A stretch of 64,000 bases of DNA, from positions 64,737,615 to 64,801,614 of the forward strand of contig NC_012873.2 in the NCBI RefSeq assembly GCF_000003195.3. Direction: 5' to 3'. Position numbers and translations under genes: made by a program. Shown here in pieces: positions 47,712-59,343 of the stretch. Source of the DNA: Sorghum bicolor. Taxonomy: Eukaryota > Streptophyta > Magnoliopsida > Poales > Poaceae. The notes below the pieces were generated by a model. The model did no database searches, was not told where the DNA came from, and worked only from the letters and a program-made list of their open reading frames with translations. The number at the start of each line of letters is the position of its first letter. Within the stretch, counting starts at the first letter, position 1.

Positions 47712-50700
47712 ATGGCGACGGCGGCCACGGCGTCCGCGACGGCGGCGACCCGCTTCACGCTCCTAGCGGGCGCGGGGCTCCGCAGCCGCATCAGCCGCCG
47801 CCCCACCGCCGTGCGGTTCCAGCGCCAGCGGGGGCTCACCACCACCGCGCTACTGAAGACCGCCGACCTCCTGCCCAAGGCGCAGGGCCAGCCCGAGACG
47901 CTCGACTACCGCGTCTTCCTCGTCGACGGCGGGGGCCGGAAGGTGTCGCCGTGGCACGACGTCCCGCTGCGCGCAGGGGACGGGGTGTTCCACTTTGTCG
48001 TCGAGATCCCCAAGGAGAGCAGCGCCAAGATGGAGGTCGCCACCGACGAGGCCTTCACGCCCATCAAGCAGGACACCAAGAAGGGCAACCTTCGATACTA
48101 CCCGTAAGGACTATCATAATTCATACCAGGAAAATTCGATAAGAAATGTGCGGTTCTGACTTGTTGTTTTTCGAGGAAAGTCCATCAGCGGTCTCTAAAC
48201 TTGTTCGGACGTGTCATCCCGGTGCTTAAACTCGCAAAATGACCGTTAGGTACTGTTCGGTTGTGTCATCCTGGTCCGTACAGTTGTGTCATCCCGGTCC
48301 CCCTAAACTTGTTTTTAAGTCTTATCTGGGTTAAAACAGGACGAATCTAAAAACTATATTGAAAAATAATTCATAACTTTTTCATATGAACTCAAATGAA
48401 GATAAACTTTATATCAAAATTGTAGGCAGCAACATGACCTACGACTTTGCAGTTGAAAAGTTTTTAAATTAAAATCGTTTAGGTTCGCAAAATATTTTTT
48501 ATAAGTTTATAGATTTTAAAATTTAAAATTTAAAATTAAATTTTATAATACTAAACGACTTCAAATAAAAAACTTTTCAACTACAAAGTTGTAGATTGTG
48601 CTGAGGACTATAACTTTGGTATAAAATTTGTCTTCATTTGAGTCCATATGAAAAAATTATGAATTATTTTTTGATATAGAGTTGTTAGATTGCTTTGTTT
48701 TGACCCAGATGAGATTCAAAACCAAGCTTAGGGACCGAGATGACACAACTGAACAACTTTGAGGACCTAAACGGATGATTTCTAAGTTTAGGGACCGGGA
48801 TGACACAATTGAACAAGTTTAGGGACCGAGATGACACAGATGAACAAGTTTGAGGACCTAAACAATCGATTTGTGAGTTTAGGGACCGGGATGACACGAC
48901 AACACAAGTTTAGGGACCGGTAGTGGACTTTACTCTTGTTTTTCCTTTTTAGAAAGGTATATAGTATTTTTTTTGTTTGTTTTTTTAAGGATGGCAAAAG
49001 CTTTGCCGTAATTTTTATTAGACGTGAAAAAACAAAAAGGATTTTTACAAACGCAATCAAAGACAAAACAAAGAAACGACCTCAACCCATGTCGAAAAAA
49101 ATAGCGAAACAAGACAGAAGACCACTCACAACCCCGAAACGAAAGCAAAAACGACTGAAGTGCCCACACCAAATCCCAAGAGCGACTAACACGCGACTAC
49201 AAGCTGCGTAGGGACCCCACTAAGCCGACTGTATTGTACCATCACCATGTTGCATTGCCGAGTTGTATCGTGTGATGTTATCCTTGCATACGCTCGCAAC
49301 TTCCCTTGGATGTCTTGCCTTCTGTTGAAAAGTTCTTCTATTACGTGCCTTCCAAATATGCCACTAGAAGTAGATTATGATTCCGTCAAAACCCTTCCTT
49401 CAAGGTTTATCAAAGGTGGCTCTACATCTCCTCCAATAACTATAGATGGAGCCACCCTTGTTTATGTTCTGAATATGGGATATTTCGCACCAAGTCTGTA
49501 TTATTGTCCAGGTCTCCTTTGTGAACAAAGATGTTATGGTGTCTCAGGCTCCACACTGCATAACTTACAAATAGGGTCATTCGGCCTGCCTCTTTTAATC
49601 AGGTTGTTCGCGGTGAGGATCTTTTGATGAAGTAAAGTCCAAGCAAAAAACCTGCATTTCTTTCTGTCTTTGCTTTCCAAATTGGGCTAAGCGTCAGTTT
49701 ACTGAAAGTCCCTGTAAACTGAATGTTGTAAGCGCTACTAGTGGTGTACTCCCTACTCCCCATCCACTATCCACCGCCACCAAATAGTATCCTCAACCTC
49801 TTCGTTCCTTGATATCTAATGAATGGCTTTCCAAATAGGTATCGTATCTTTCATTTGAATTGGAACTTAAACATGTGGATTGAGAGCATGATTGTAGACC
49901 AACTAACTGATTCAACTGAATGATACTAACTGACTCAACTGAATGATGTGGTATAGTTGGAAACATGGCATTTTTAAGGTTTTTACTCCATCCCATCTGA
50001 TGGATTCTGAATGGGGTATATATAGGTCAGTACTGATTGTTAATTAGAGCCTTTTGGGTTGCCTATGCAATTGTCAAATTTGCACCTGTATTATCTATAG
50101 TATTGGAAAAAGTTCTGTAGCTCGTCTACAGTGGTGGCAAAGTTCTGTAGCTGGTCTATAGTAGTGGCAAAGTTCTGTAGCCTATAGATTACTATGGTTG
50201 TTATGATGTGAACTGAAATTGCTAGTCTGTCTTAGCTTGGTGCAATTCAGATTCGGCGTTGATCTATACTGAAATAATTATAATATTTTGAGTTTGACAT
50301 GTAAGGTCATGGAAACAATTAATGATGTGTTTGGATGAATCACGGGCTGACTCTGGAGCCATCTGATCCTAACCAAACCTGCCAATTCGTTTGGTTTGAT
50401 GTGGGAAATGGTCTCATCCAGCACCAAGTGGTCCTTGTAGTTAAGGTTACAGTTCATTTTTCAGAATCATCTTATCCGTCGGAAAAACAAGGAGCCACCT
50501 CATCTGGAGCTGTGCTGACCCGGACAACCTGATCCAGCAAACCAAACAGCCTATACGTGTCTTTAGTGGAACATTCAAACTGCTCTAGTGGGAATTTAGC
50601 TTGGTGTCTGTATATCAAGTTGCAAGGTTCCCACCATCTTGGTTCTTTGCTTCTGTTAATAAGTAGATTTGAGAAGAAAATTTTTTACAGAGATATCCTT

Positions 50701-52151
50701 AAGGATGATGATAGTTGTAATCACGCTAGAAACTTATGATTCGTTATGATACATTGAGGAGATGAACATGGCAAAGTTGTTCTCGACTATGGCAGCATAA
50801 CGCCGTTTTGTTATGCTTTGACCTGATCCCTTTATTTGGGATAATACAATATTCATGGAGTGTTTCTTTTAAGTTATCATGCTTCATCTATGAAACTTGC
50901 ATACTTGTTTGCAGTGCAATTGAGTTTACACTGTTATTGACATTACTTGTCGCATCAGGTACAACATTAACTGGAATTATGGATTACTTCCTCAAACATG
51001 GGAGGACCCGACTTCTGCAAATTCCGATGTTGAAGGAGCATTTGGGGATAATGATCCTGGTAATGAACATTTTTATCTGTTACCTTTGACAAACATGTTT
51101 TTCATATTAGCTTCGCTTTCAATAAATCTTTCTTTTATGTGGTTTTCTTTTCCAGTTGATGTTGTTGAGATAGGTGAAAGACGTGCCAATATCGGGGATG
51201 TTCTTAAGGTTAAGCCATTGGCAGCTTTAGCAATGATTGATGAAGGGGAGCTTGACTGGAAAATTGTGGCCATTTCTTTGGATGACCCGAAAGCATCTCT
51301 TGTGAACGACGTGGATGATGTTGAGAAGCATTTTCCGGTATGACTGTGGTCCTTGTCCTCTTTTAGTGCTTGTCCTTGTGCTCCTTCAGTATCTATTTGC
51401 CGATCTCCCTGGTGGGAGGTGGGGCATGTCTCAATGTTATGTCACTGTTATTGCTTCTTTTTTCTTGAGTTTCATTGTTGTTACTAAGCATTTCTTTAAA
51501 TTTCATGTCAGTTGAAGATTTTAAAAGCAAATAATGTACAGCATATTTGTTTTCTGTTCATGATACTGGGATGCCTTCATATTATGCCGTTACTCACCAC
51601 TGCTTTCTGTTTTTAGTTTTTGGGATTCAGCTGAAGAATCTGAAAGTAATAATTGTTAGTAGACTTACTTTGCATTCATGTCACTGGAAAAGAGATAAAT
51701 GCTACCCCCTATAATGATCAGACTTTAAGCAGTTTGTCCCTGTTTTTCTGTGTTGTTATGAGGCTAATATAGTATATGTATTGAGTTCAATAACAGTCCA
51801 AACTGCAATGCTGCACTCGCAGTCTATGTCCAGTTTCTCTTATTGTTCTGACCATTTTGTAATATCTATTCAGGGGACACTGACTGCCATCAGAGACTGG
51901 TTCAGAGACTACAAGATACCTGATGGAAAGCCTGCCAACAGATTTGGTCTCGGCAACAAGCCCGCAAGCAAGGTAATCCTGAACTCAACTTCTTCGGTTA
52001 GCCTGAAGCGCAGAGGTTGTTCTTGCAATAATATGGTATCTTTGTTTGTCTGAACTAGGAATATGCCCTGAAGGTCATTGAAGAGACCAACGAATCATGG
52101 GAGAAATTGGTAAAGAGGAATATTCCTGCTGGAGAGCTCTCGTTAGCCTAA
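47712..52151 (+). CDS. PPA6: plastid soluble inorganic pyrophosphatase, five exons
   Basis: Exons are 47712-48103, 50959-51059, 51156-51337, 51874-51972 and 52059-52151, giving 288 aa. All junctions are GT-AG and in frame. Residues 1 to about 60 are Ala/Ser/Thr/Arg-rich without acids, a chloroplast transit peptide. The mature enzyme has the family I metal site D161-N-D-P-V-D166, upstream YYPYNINWNYG, and downstream ERRANIGDVLKVKPL, MIDEGELDWKIV and FRDYKIPDGKPANRFG. It hydrolyses PPi to phosphate in the stroma, pulling ADP-glucose and other biosynthetic reactions forward. The match is to the Arabidopsis PPA6 type. Intron 1 (2.85 kb) is expanded by a foldback element, a reversed LINE fragment and a MITE. 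Confidence 0.95.
48178..48931. mobile_element. 754-bp foldback element in pyrophosphatase intron 1
   Basis: It begins AAAGTCCATC and ends GTGGACTTT. Both arms carry GTTTAGGGACCGGGATGACAC-type repeats in opposite orientation, and the AT-rich inner parts (TTCATAACTTTTTCATATGA and its complement) are also inverted. Right-arm units recur three to four times in tandem. No clear target duplication was found. Confidence 0.65.
48955..49665 (-). pseudogene. LINE 3' fragment, antisense in pyrophosphatase intron 1
   Basis: On the minus strand 49480-49650 translates to FFAWTLLHQKILTANNLIKR and CKLCSVEPETP, the zf-RVT end of a plant L1 RT, with stops inside. The 3' end is AATAAAAATTACGGCAAAGC and then an A-rich run near 48960. 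It is orientated opposite to the host gene. Confidence 0.7.
50329..50549. mobile_element. MITE in pyrophosphatase intron 1 (probable)
   Basis: GTGTTTGGATGAATCACGGG at the left and AGCAAACCAAACAGCC at the right are the usual ends of a TTTGGTT-type MITE. The interior has several inverted CCAAAC/GTTTGG pairs. The superfamily is not certain. Confidence 0.4.
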
Positions 52152-53956
52152 CCTTGGCCCATGGGAAGCCACCACATTCTTTGAACTGCTTTCATAAGCA
52201 TGTCGTTTTGTATGATGTCACCATGCTTCTTCGTTTGCATTCCAAACCTTTTTACGAACTGTTTAACAAAAATAATCTTATCGGAAGAATAATGATTCTG
52301 GTGCGAGTTTATGAGAAGGGCAAGGAATGTTTGATAAGTAATTGTCATGTTTTCCAAACACAGAAACATGTAATTTATGAAGTTGGAACACTATTGAACT
52401 GAGCAAAAGCAGTTTGAGGTCGTTAAGCTAGTCTTTCCACACCGTGCCTTGTGTTTGATTGTTACACCTACAAGTCAGAATACAGATGTAACATTGCGTT
52501 TACAGAAGTTACTTGAAACCCTTCAATTCTAAGATCGGCCTTGGTGCTCAAGAATTTCACATGAACCTAGAGGAATTTTCATGCCCAAAACAGGTCTAAA
52601 CTGTGGAAATTAACCACTTTGAGCCTAAAGTAGTTGATTTATGCAAAGAAAAGGCTCCGACTTGATTACAATGCCTTGCGCCAGGGTTACCAGATCCATA
52701 TACGCCTTCACTTGTACCTGCAAAACGTACTTAGGTTAGCACTAGACCCGAACTGTGTTCATGAGCAAAATCAGTATCAGTGATTGAACAAAGCCTAGTA
52801 TATTATGTCTTGCAGCCATTGAGAACCCTCACATCTGATTATGACGTGCCAAAATTAACAACAAAGCAAAATTCTACACTTGGCAAAACTATGCACGGTG
52901 ATCGTGACAGTTATCATATACTCCTACTTATGTTTTACGCCCTATGGCCCTAATCATGGATAGCCTAATCAGCAGTGAACTACAGACCACATATCTTTCA
53001 GACTAAAAATCGAGCTGACGAAGCTCACAAGTCACAACCTACAAGGGAATGAGAAGTGCAGGTCGAATCAGGTGATGCCGCAAGGGAACTTGATGATGAC
53101 AATGTGATTCGCTGATTCTACAGGCTGAAGCAACACAAACCCTAATCCATGAGAGATTTACATGACAGTAGGGACTATGTGGATTCCATTACTCCTAAGA
53201 GCCATGAGCACCAAAACTACAGAGTGAGCAAACTAAAAAGATGGAAGTTACATGTGAGAATACTACACTGTTGGACATATCGGTTGAGCTAACTTCCAAC
53301 AAATATGTTGGTCTGGTTTTACTGAATGAGCACATCTAGGAATTACATGTGAGAATGAAATCGTACCAACTTACAGAATCCATCTGAAAAGGGTTGCTTC
53401 TTTAAAATCCCTTTCAAAATGCTGTTCCCACTCAATATTATCCAGTCCTAGATCTAAATCAGAAACTAAGAGTGCATGAAAATTAAGATGTCACCAGAAT
53501 CAGCGTAGATTCACTCAATAGGAACACAGTAAATAGCTAAATGTTATCTGGGACCTGAACCATGAATTATATAGGCCTAAACAAATTGAAATGAAGCTTT
53601 GTTGCCTGAAGCTCAGCTCTTTGCAATCTAGCTGAATAAAACATTACTAGTTTAGTAACAAACTAGAACTAGCAATCCATTCCCACTGCAAGTTTCCAGT
53701 ATGTCATGAACTGTGTTAAGGAACACTTGACGTGTTATTTTGCAAACAGGAGTTGGACAATGCAACAGATTTATAATTTTGACAAAATAGTCCAACAATC
53801 AGGAAAATGTTCGATTCCCATCTGCCTCTAAACAATTTCTATATAATTGATCCAACACTGCATTACAGAATGAGCAACAAGTTGAACATATTGACCTAAT
53901 ATATTAGGGAAGGAGATTTCCTACATACTACATGCAACATGTGATTCATACCTGAA
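52152..53956. other. 3' regions of convergent genes
   Basis: The pyrophosphatase 3' UTR begins at 52152 and the GeBP-like gene on the other strand ends at 53957. No further gene or bounded repeat was recognised. Confidence 0.4.
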
Positions 53957-56143
53957 TTATGTCCCTAGGCCCTTGATGGTATCATTGAGCAAGCCACAAA
54001 TTTCCTTAGCCAGATCATGCCACCGCATTTGTGTTTTCATCTCTCCATCAAACTGCTTCCTCCACCTGGTTTCAATCAATCTGCCATTTTTTCTCCATAG
54101 TAGTGACAGCCCCTTCTCCAGTGACAACCCCGCCAATTCATTCATTTTCCAGTACTCACGAAGCACCTCGGTGACCACTGGCATCTTGGTTGCTGCATCT
54201 CGGGCCTCAAGCACCTCTGTTACCACTGGCGTCTTGGTTGCTGCATCTCGGGCCTCTCGAGCCACAGTGTTGACAGAGCCCCATGATTTGGCACTGAGAT
54301 CATGCAAGAGGCGGTCGTGCGCGGTGGCGGATTTCTCCGGCGCCGAGTGCAGGAACTTGCTCCTGAAGCGCGTCAGCTTGTAGGACACATTGGCTTCGTT
54401 GATGCGCGGGGAGACGGAGTCCCTGATGGAGTCGAACAGCGCGCCCGCGTCGATGGGGAGCGGGGATCGCCCGGTGCGCTCGCGGAAGAAGGCGGCTGCG
54501 GCGAGAAGCGTGACCTCCTCGGCGTCGCTCCATCTTTTGGGATAGTTAGGGGCGACGCCATGGCATCCGCCGTCCGAGGGTTGGAGTCCCTGAACGTCGC
54601 CGCGGCCTAAGTCGACGGCGACGCCCGTGGATTCGGGACTCTGGACATCTTCGTGCCCTCCGTCGACGTCCGACCAGAGCGTGGCCGCCGCCGCAGCAGC
54701 AGCTGCTGCAGCGAGCGTGACCACGGTGCTCTCTGTGGATATGCGGAGCCTGCGGGAGGGAGAGCCGCATGGGCTAGAGCTTGGGTCCAGGTGGCCGTCG
54801 CCCATGCCGAGCAGAGGGCTGAGCGACCGCTTCTTCGAACTGTGAGAGGAAGGAGGCGTGTGTGCCGCGTTGGCGTCCATGGAGAATGCAGATGACCGCT
54901 CCGACAGCATCGGCGCGTCGATGCGTGGCGAGAGTGCGGGCAAGGGCGCGCGCTGTGTGGTCAGGCGTCGCTCGTCGAGGCAAGGAAGCGTGGGCGCCGC
55001 GTCGGTGTCCATGGACGATGCTGATGACCGCTCGGACGGCGACGGCATGTCGAGGCGTGGCGAGAGTGCGGGCATGGGCGCGCGCTCTGTTATCAGGCGT
55101 CGCTCATCGGGGCAAGGAGGCGTGGGCGTCGCGTCGGCGTCCATGGAGCAATAGGAGCATGCGGATGACTGCTCGGACGGCGACGGCGCGTCGAGGCGTG
55201 GCGAGAGTGCAGGCATGGGTGCGCCCTCTGTAATCAGCCGTCGTTCGTCGTGGTAAGGAAGCGCGGGCGCCCCGCCGGCGCCGATGGAGGATGCAGATGA
55301 CCGCTCGGACGGCACCGGCGCGTCGAGGCATGGCGGGGGTGCGGGCATGGGCGAGCGCTCTGTGATCAGGCGTCGCTCGTCGCCGTAGCTCTCGTTAGCT
55401 TCTTGGTCGCACGAGTCATCCTCCGGAAGGGGCACGACGTCGAGCGCACCCCACACTCTGGTGGACAGGTCATGCACGCGGCGTTCGTGCGTGGTAATGG
55501 AACTCCCCGGCGCACCGCAAGAGAACTTGCTCTCGAATCGCATCAGCTTGGAGTACACCATGGCCTCGTCGAAGTGCGGGGAGACGGAATCCCTGATGGA
55601 GTCGAACAGCGAGCCCGCGTCCAGGCGGAGCGGGGGTCGTCCGGTGCGCTCGCGGAAGGCGGCGGCGGCGGCGAGCAGCTTGACCTCGTCCGCATCGCTC
55701 CAGAGACTCTGAGCGGCGCCATGGTCTACGTCGACGGCGACGCGCACAGCTCCGAGCCTTTCGAGGTCGCCGTTGTCTCCGTCGGGGCGGGCGCTGGCGT
55801 CGGACCCACGCAAGGCCTTCGCCGCGTTGAGGTCGAGCACTAGTCCGGCAGTCTCCGCGGACTCGCGGAGCGTGCGCTTGAGCTCGCTCCTGCTTGAAGG
55901 GGAGCCCAGGGGACTAGGGTTGGGGCCCCGTTGGTTGCCGCCGCCCACGCGGGGCTGGGGACCGGACGAGGGCTTCTTCCATCTGCGCCTGGGAGAGAAG
56001 AGGGGCGTGTGCGCCGGGTCGGTAGCCACGGTGGATGCCGACGGCTGTTCGGAGGGCATCGGCCCGGCGTGGAGCGTGGTGCGTGGGTGGCCGGATAGTC
56101 CGATGGGCGATGGGGGGTGGTGAACTGGTGCTGGTGGGTTCAA
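53957..56143 (-). CDS. GeBP/DUF573-type DNA-binding protein with duplicated domain
   Basis: The single-exon ORF is 728 aa; a later start at Met29 (MPSEQPSAS) is also possible and matches the start of its neighbour. It has two DUF573 domains (about 147-233 and 537-623), each with WSDA.EV.LLAAA..FRERTGR, LFDSIRDSVSP, SKFxxxAP and a final LS..WG. Between them four units of 44-47 residues begin DERRLITE/DERRLTTQ at 255, 299, 346 and 390. A 16-residue segment (ARDAATK.PVVTEVL) is repeated at 631-661. The C-terminus (EYWKMNE ... KGLSLLWRKNGRL ... LAKEICGLL) is the family's coiled-coil end. GeBP proteins are plant transcriptional regulators linked to leaf cell fate and cytokinin response. The layout suggests fusion of tandem copies. 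An Ala run (478-487) is present. Confidence 0.85.
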   Translation of the reverse strand: MNPPAPVHHPPSPIGLSGHPRTTLHAGPMPSEQPSASTVATDPAHTPLFSPRRRWKKPSSGPQPRVGGGNQRGPNPSPLGSPSSRSELKRTLRESAETAGLVLDLNAAKALRGSDASARPDGDNGDLERLGAVRVAVDVDHGAAQSLWSDADEVKLLAAAAAFRERTGRPPLRLDAGSLFDSIRDSVSPHFDEAMVYSKLMRFESKFSCGAPGSSITTHERRVHDLSTRVWGALDVVPLPEDDSCDQEANESYGDERRLITERSPMPAPPPCLDAPVPSERSSASSIGAGGAPALPYHDERRLITEGAPMPALSPRLDAPSPSEQSSACSYCSMDADATPTPPCPDERRLITERAPMPALSPRLDMPSPSERSSASSMDTDAAPTLPCLDERRLTTQRAPLPALSPRIDAPMLSERSSAFSMDANAAHTPPSSHSSKKRSLSPLLGMGDGHLDPSSSPCGSPSRRLRISTESTVVTLAAAAAAAAAATLWSDVDGGHEDVQSPESTGVAVDLGRGDVQGLQPSDGGCHGVAPNYPKRWSDAEEVTLLAAAAFFRERTGRSPLPIDAGALFDSIRDSVSPRINEANVSYKLTRFRSKFLHSAPEKSATAHDRLLHDLSAKSWGSVNTVAREARDAATKTPVVTEVLEARDAATKMPVVTEVLREYWKMNELAGLSLEKGLSLLWRKNGRLIETRWRKQFDGEMKTQMRWHDLAKEICGLLNDTIKGLGT

Positions 56144-58416
56144 GAGTAGTGTTGGCTGTGGCCTGTGGGTGAATGATGAAATGTTAGGGGATGTTTAGCA
56201 TTTTATTTTATTTGGTAATTAGTGTCTAATTATATATTAATTAGATTTAAAAAATTTGTCTCGTAAATTATACTTTAGTTATATTTTTGGTTTCATAAAT
56301 ACCTATATGTCCAAACATTTGATGTTATAGAAATTAAAAAAAAAAACAGGAGCAACGCCTGTCCACTTTTGCGTGAGTATTATTTCTATTTTCAGTATCT
56401 CCTGATCCACCGGAGCATGGGTTTGAAAAGGGGAGGTATTGGTTCCAAAAAGGAAGAGAGAGAGAGGTATTATTCGTCGCGTATCATGTGAGAAGCTACG
56501 GCCCAATATTTTGTGCTCGAGGGTTCTCAATTTTCATAAGGTTTCTAATAGCAACTTTATCAAACTTACTCTCTCCTTTCTCTTAAAATTCATTATAGAG
56601 GATTCACAAAAGCTTATTTATAATTTTAGACGAGTGTTGCTAAAAACGAGAAACTCGTTCTATTTTCTCTCTTCCTCCTCCTCTCTCTTTTCCTCTCTTT
56701 CATGCGGCAACCTACATGGCACAGTCAGGGCGATGCAGCTCGCGCAGCTTCGCACGGTGGCCAACTCGTGCATGGCCTTGGCGCGGCGATAAGTTGGCTC
56801 ACAGCCTCGACAACCCACATGGCTCACCCAAAATGAGCCCAAAGACCTCGATGTAGCGATATAGAGATGGCACGCCCCTGCTTCAACGATTAGTGACAGA
56901 TGAAGAGAAAGAGAGCGGAGAAAAACTAGTGTCGGATCCCCTTTGTTTGAGGAAGAGAGAGGATATTTTGAGAAATTATGAAACAAAAATTAGAGAAAGG
57001 GGGTTGGAAGATATGTTGGAGCATGTTCTTTTGCCTCTACCTCAATCTCCTTTACTTAGAGAAAAGATATTTGTTTTCTCAATCTGGTGTTTGAGCTTGA
57101 AGGGGTCGAGTTAGTTTGAACCCATTTTTTAGGGTATTTGGTTTGGGGGCTAAGAGAGTTGCCACAAGGTAATATACCTTTAATATCCTTGTTCACACCA
57201 TTCCGCCAAAACAAAGAAATTGATTGAACCTGCTCTCTTCAAGAGTGCATGACCAGAGTAGGCGATGTGGCTAGAGCGTGAGAGCTAGAGGGGTGTGGCG
57301 AGTGCGAGCGAAGCTCTAGGGGTGCAACGAGTAGCGCAACATAATTGCAATGGGGGCACATGGCACGTCGCAGTGGCAATGGGCTAGGGTGAGCTTGCAT
57401 CAGCAGTATTTAGTTGTAGTGAAGGAGAGAAAAGCCAAGAGAAGGGAGGAGAAAGAGGATAACATGTGGAGTCCATGTATCAGGTCCTCAACCCACATCC
57501 ATTTGTCTTCAAACCAAACACAAAACTTAGGACAATCCTATCTCTCTAACCAAAACGAAATATGATTAGCCCAGAAAAGGAAAGATGGAATCAATCTATC
57601 CAACTTGGTTGTCAACTAGAGACAAGGTTATTGGTGCCTTGGAGGTACGGTGGATGAATGTGGGAGGGGACAAAAAAAACAAAACCGCGATGACGCATCT
57701 AATTGTAGGAGAGAAATGCATCTCGCTAGCAATGTGGATCTGATCGACGTGATATTGAAGGGAAATTGACTTGCTGTTTCTTTTTTTTATAAGTATTGCT
57801 GGGCTTTTTGTGCCACCTATGAAAAAGTCCCTACTTTTGAGAGTCGGACCTGAAATTGGATAGAAATAAGAAAACACACAGTAGATAGGACGCAAAGGAG
57901 TAGTAGATCAATATTTCAATGTTGCATAGCCTGAACGACTTGCAGACAGCATAAATAAATGCCAGTATAGCACTGCACAGATACGGAGTACTGAATCAGG
58001 ATCAGCATGGTAAACCGACAATTTCTGGATTTCCACAAGGATGAGGATCTGAGAAAAGAAATCATAGCCTTGATGAAGGTAAACAAACTGAAAACAAGAT
58101 GGTTAGGTTTGCCGAAGCTTAGTCCTTTTACAGGCCAGCTGAATAGAACATCACTACTAATTCACTAACAAGCTAGTATAAGCAGGGCATTCTTGCCGTC
58201 CTGTTTTGTTACAGAAGTCAGACAATGCAACTGTGTTACAAGTTTTGAGAAAATGTTACAACAAATAGGGAATTTCAGTTTCCAGCTTCCTCTGAAGAAC
58301 TTCTGCTGTAATTGACCCAACATTTAATCTGAGATGAGCAACAGGTTTAAACCAATCACACCAACAAACAAGTAAACTAGAGAAGGAAGTCTCCTACAAA
58401 CCAGATGCAAGCCGAG
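56144..58416. other. intergenic between the two GeBP-like genes
   Basis: The left end is the promoter of the 728-aa gene and the right end the 3' UTR of the 308-aa gene. The 3' flanks of the two genes resemble each other (GGAGATTTCCTACA/GGAAGTCTCCTACA), so the duplication extends past the coding region. 56195-56315 is AT-rich and similar to the interior of the GGCCTTGTTTAGTT MITEs. No gene was seen. Confidence 0.45.
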
Positions 58417-59343
58417 CTAAGGGCCGAGGCCTTTGATGGCATCAGTGAGCAAGCCGCAGACTTCCTTAGCCAGATCATGCCGCCGCATCTGAGATTGCAT
58501 CTCTTGATCAAGCTGCTGCCTCCATTTGGTTTCAATAAGTCTGCCCTCTTTTTTCCCCAGTAGTGACAGGCCTTTCTCAAGCGACACCCCTGCCATGGCT
58601 CGCTCATTCGTTTTCCAGTACTCGCCGAGCACCTCGGTGACCACCGGCATCATGGCTGCCGCATCAGGGACAGCACGTCGCTCGCCGACGTCCGAGTCTT
58701 CCTCGGAAGAGGGCACGACGCCGACGCCCCATAGTACGGAGCACAGATCGCGCAGGCGACGGTCGCGCGGGCCGGAGGAGTGCTGGAACTTGCTCTTCAG
58801 GCGCTTAATCTTGTAGTACACCATGAACTGGTCGATGTGCGAGGAGATGGAGTCCCTAATGGACTCGAACAGCTCGGCCATGTCCGGGAGGCGCGGGGCT
58901 CGGCCGTTGCGCTCGCGGAAGGCAACGGCTGCGGTGAGGAGCGTGAACTCGTCGTCGTCGCTCCATTGTTTCTGGGCGGCGCCGCGGCCTCCACCGACGC
59001 GGGCGGCGGCGGCTCCGAGCATCCGGATGGCCCCGTCGCCTCCTTCGGCGCGGGCGCGCGGGCGTCTCCGCCTCTCGACGGCGCCGTCGCCCGCGTCGGA
59101 GCGGACGCCGGACGCGGACGCGCGCGCGGCGGCCGTGGCGAGCGCGAGCGCGGCGGACTCCGCAGATGTGCGGCGCCTGCGCTTAAGCTCGCTACCGCGG
59201 GCGGGGGAGCCGCGGGGGCTAGGGTTTGGGCTCGAGTTGCCGTCGCCCGTGCGGGGCAGCCGCTTCTTCGATCTGAGAGGGAAGGACGCCGCGGGCGCTG
59301 CGTCGGCGTCCATGGCAGATTCGGAAGGGCGTCCGGATGACAT
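58417..59343 (-). CDS. GeBP/DUF573-type DNA-binding protein, single domain
   Basis: The ORF extends to 59553 (378 aa), but the start at 59343 (MSSGRPSES, 308 aa) is preferred because it aligns with MPSEQPSAS of the neighbour and the upstream residues are low-complexity. Counting from that Met, the DUF573 domain covers about 126-206 (QWSDDDEFTLLTAAVAFRER ... LFESIRDSIS ... LRDLCSVLWG). The C-terminal EYWKTNE ... LEKGLSLLGKKEGRLIETKW ... LAKEVCGLL helix is highly similar to the 728-aa paralogue. A basic patch (KRRRR, RRRRPRAR) precedes the domain and may serve as nuclear signal. It is intronless, as usual for the family. Confidence 0.85.
   Translation of the reverse strand: MSSGRPSESAMDADAAPAASFPLRSKKRLPRTGDGNSSPNPSPRGSPARGSELKRRRRTSAESAALALATAAARASASGVRSDAGDGAVERRRRPRARAEGGDGAIRMLGAAAARVGGGRGAAQKQWSDDDEFTLLTAAVAFRERNGRAPRLPDMAELFESIRDSISSHIDQFMVYYKIKRLKSKFQHSSGPRDRRLRDLCSVLWGVGVVPSSEEDSDVGERRAVPDAAAMMPVVTEVLGEYWKTNERAMAGVSLEKGLSLLGKKEGRLIETKWRQQLDQEMQSQMRRHDLAKEVCGLLTDAIKGLGP

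Noticed and set aside
47357..48142. 261-aa plus-strand ORF overlapping the pyrophosphatase first exon
   Set aside because: It is a shadow frame; the real frame starts at 47712 and continues through four further exons.
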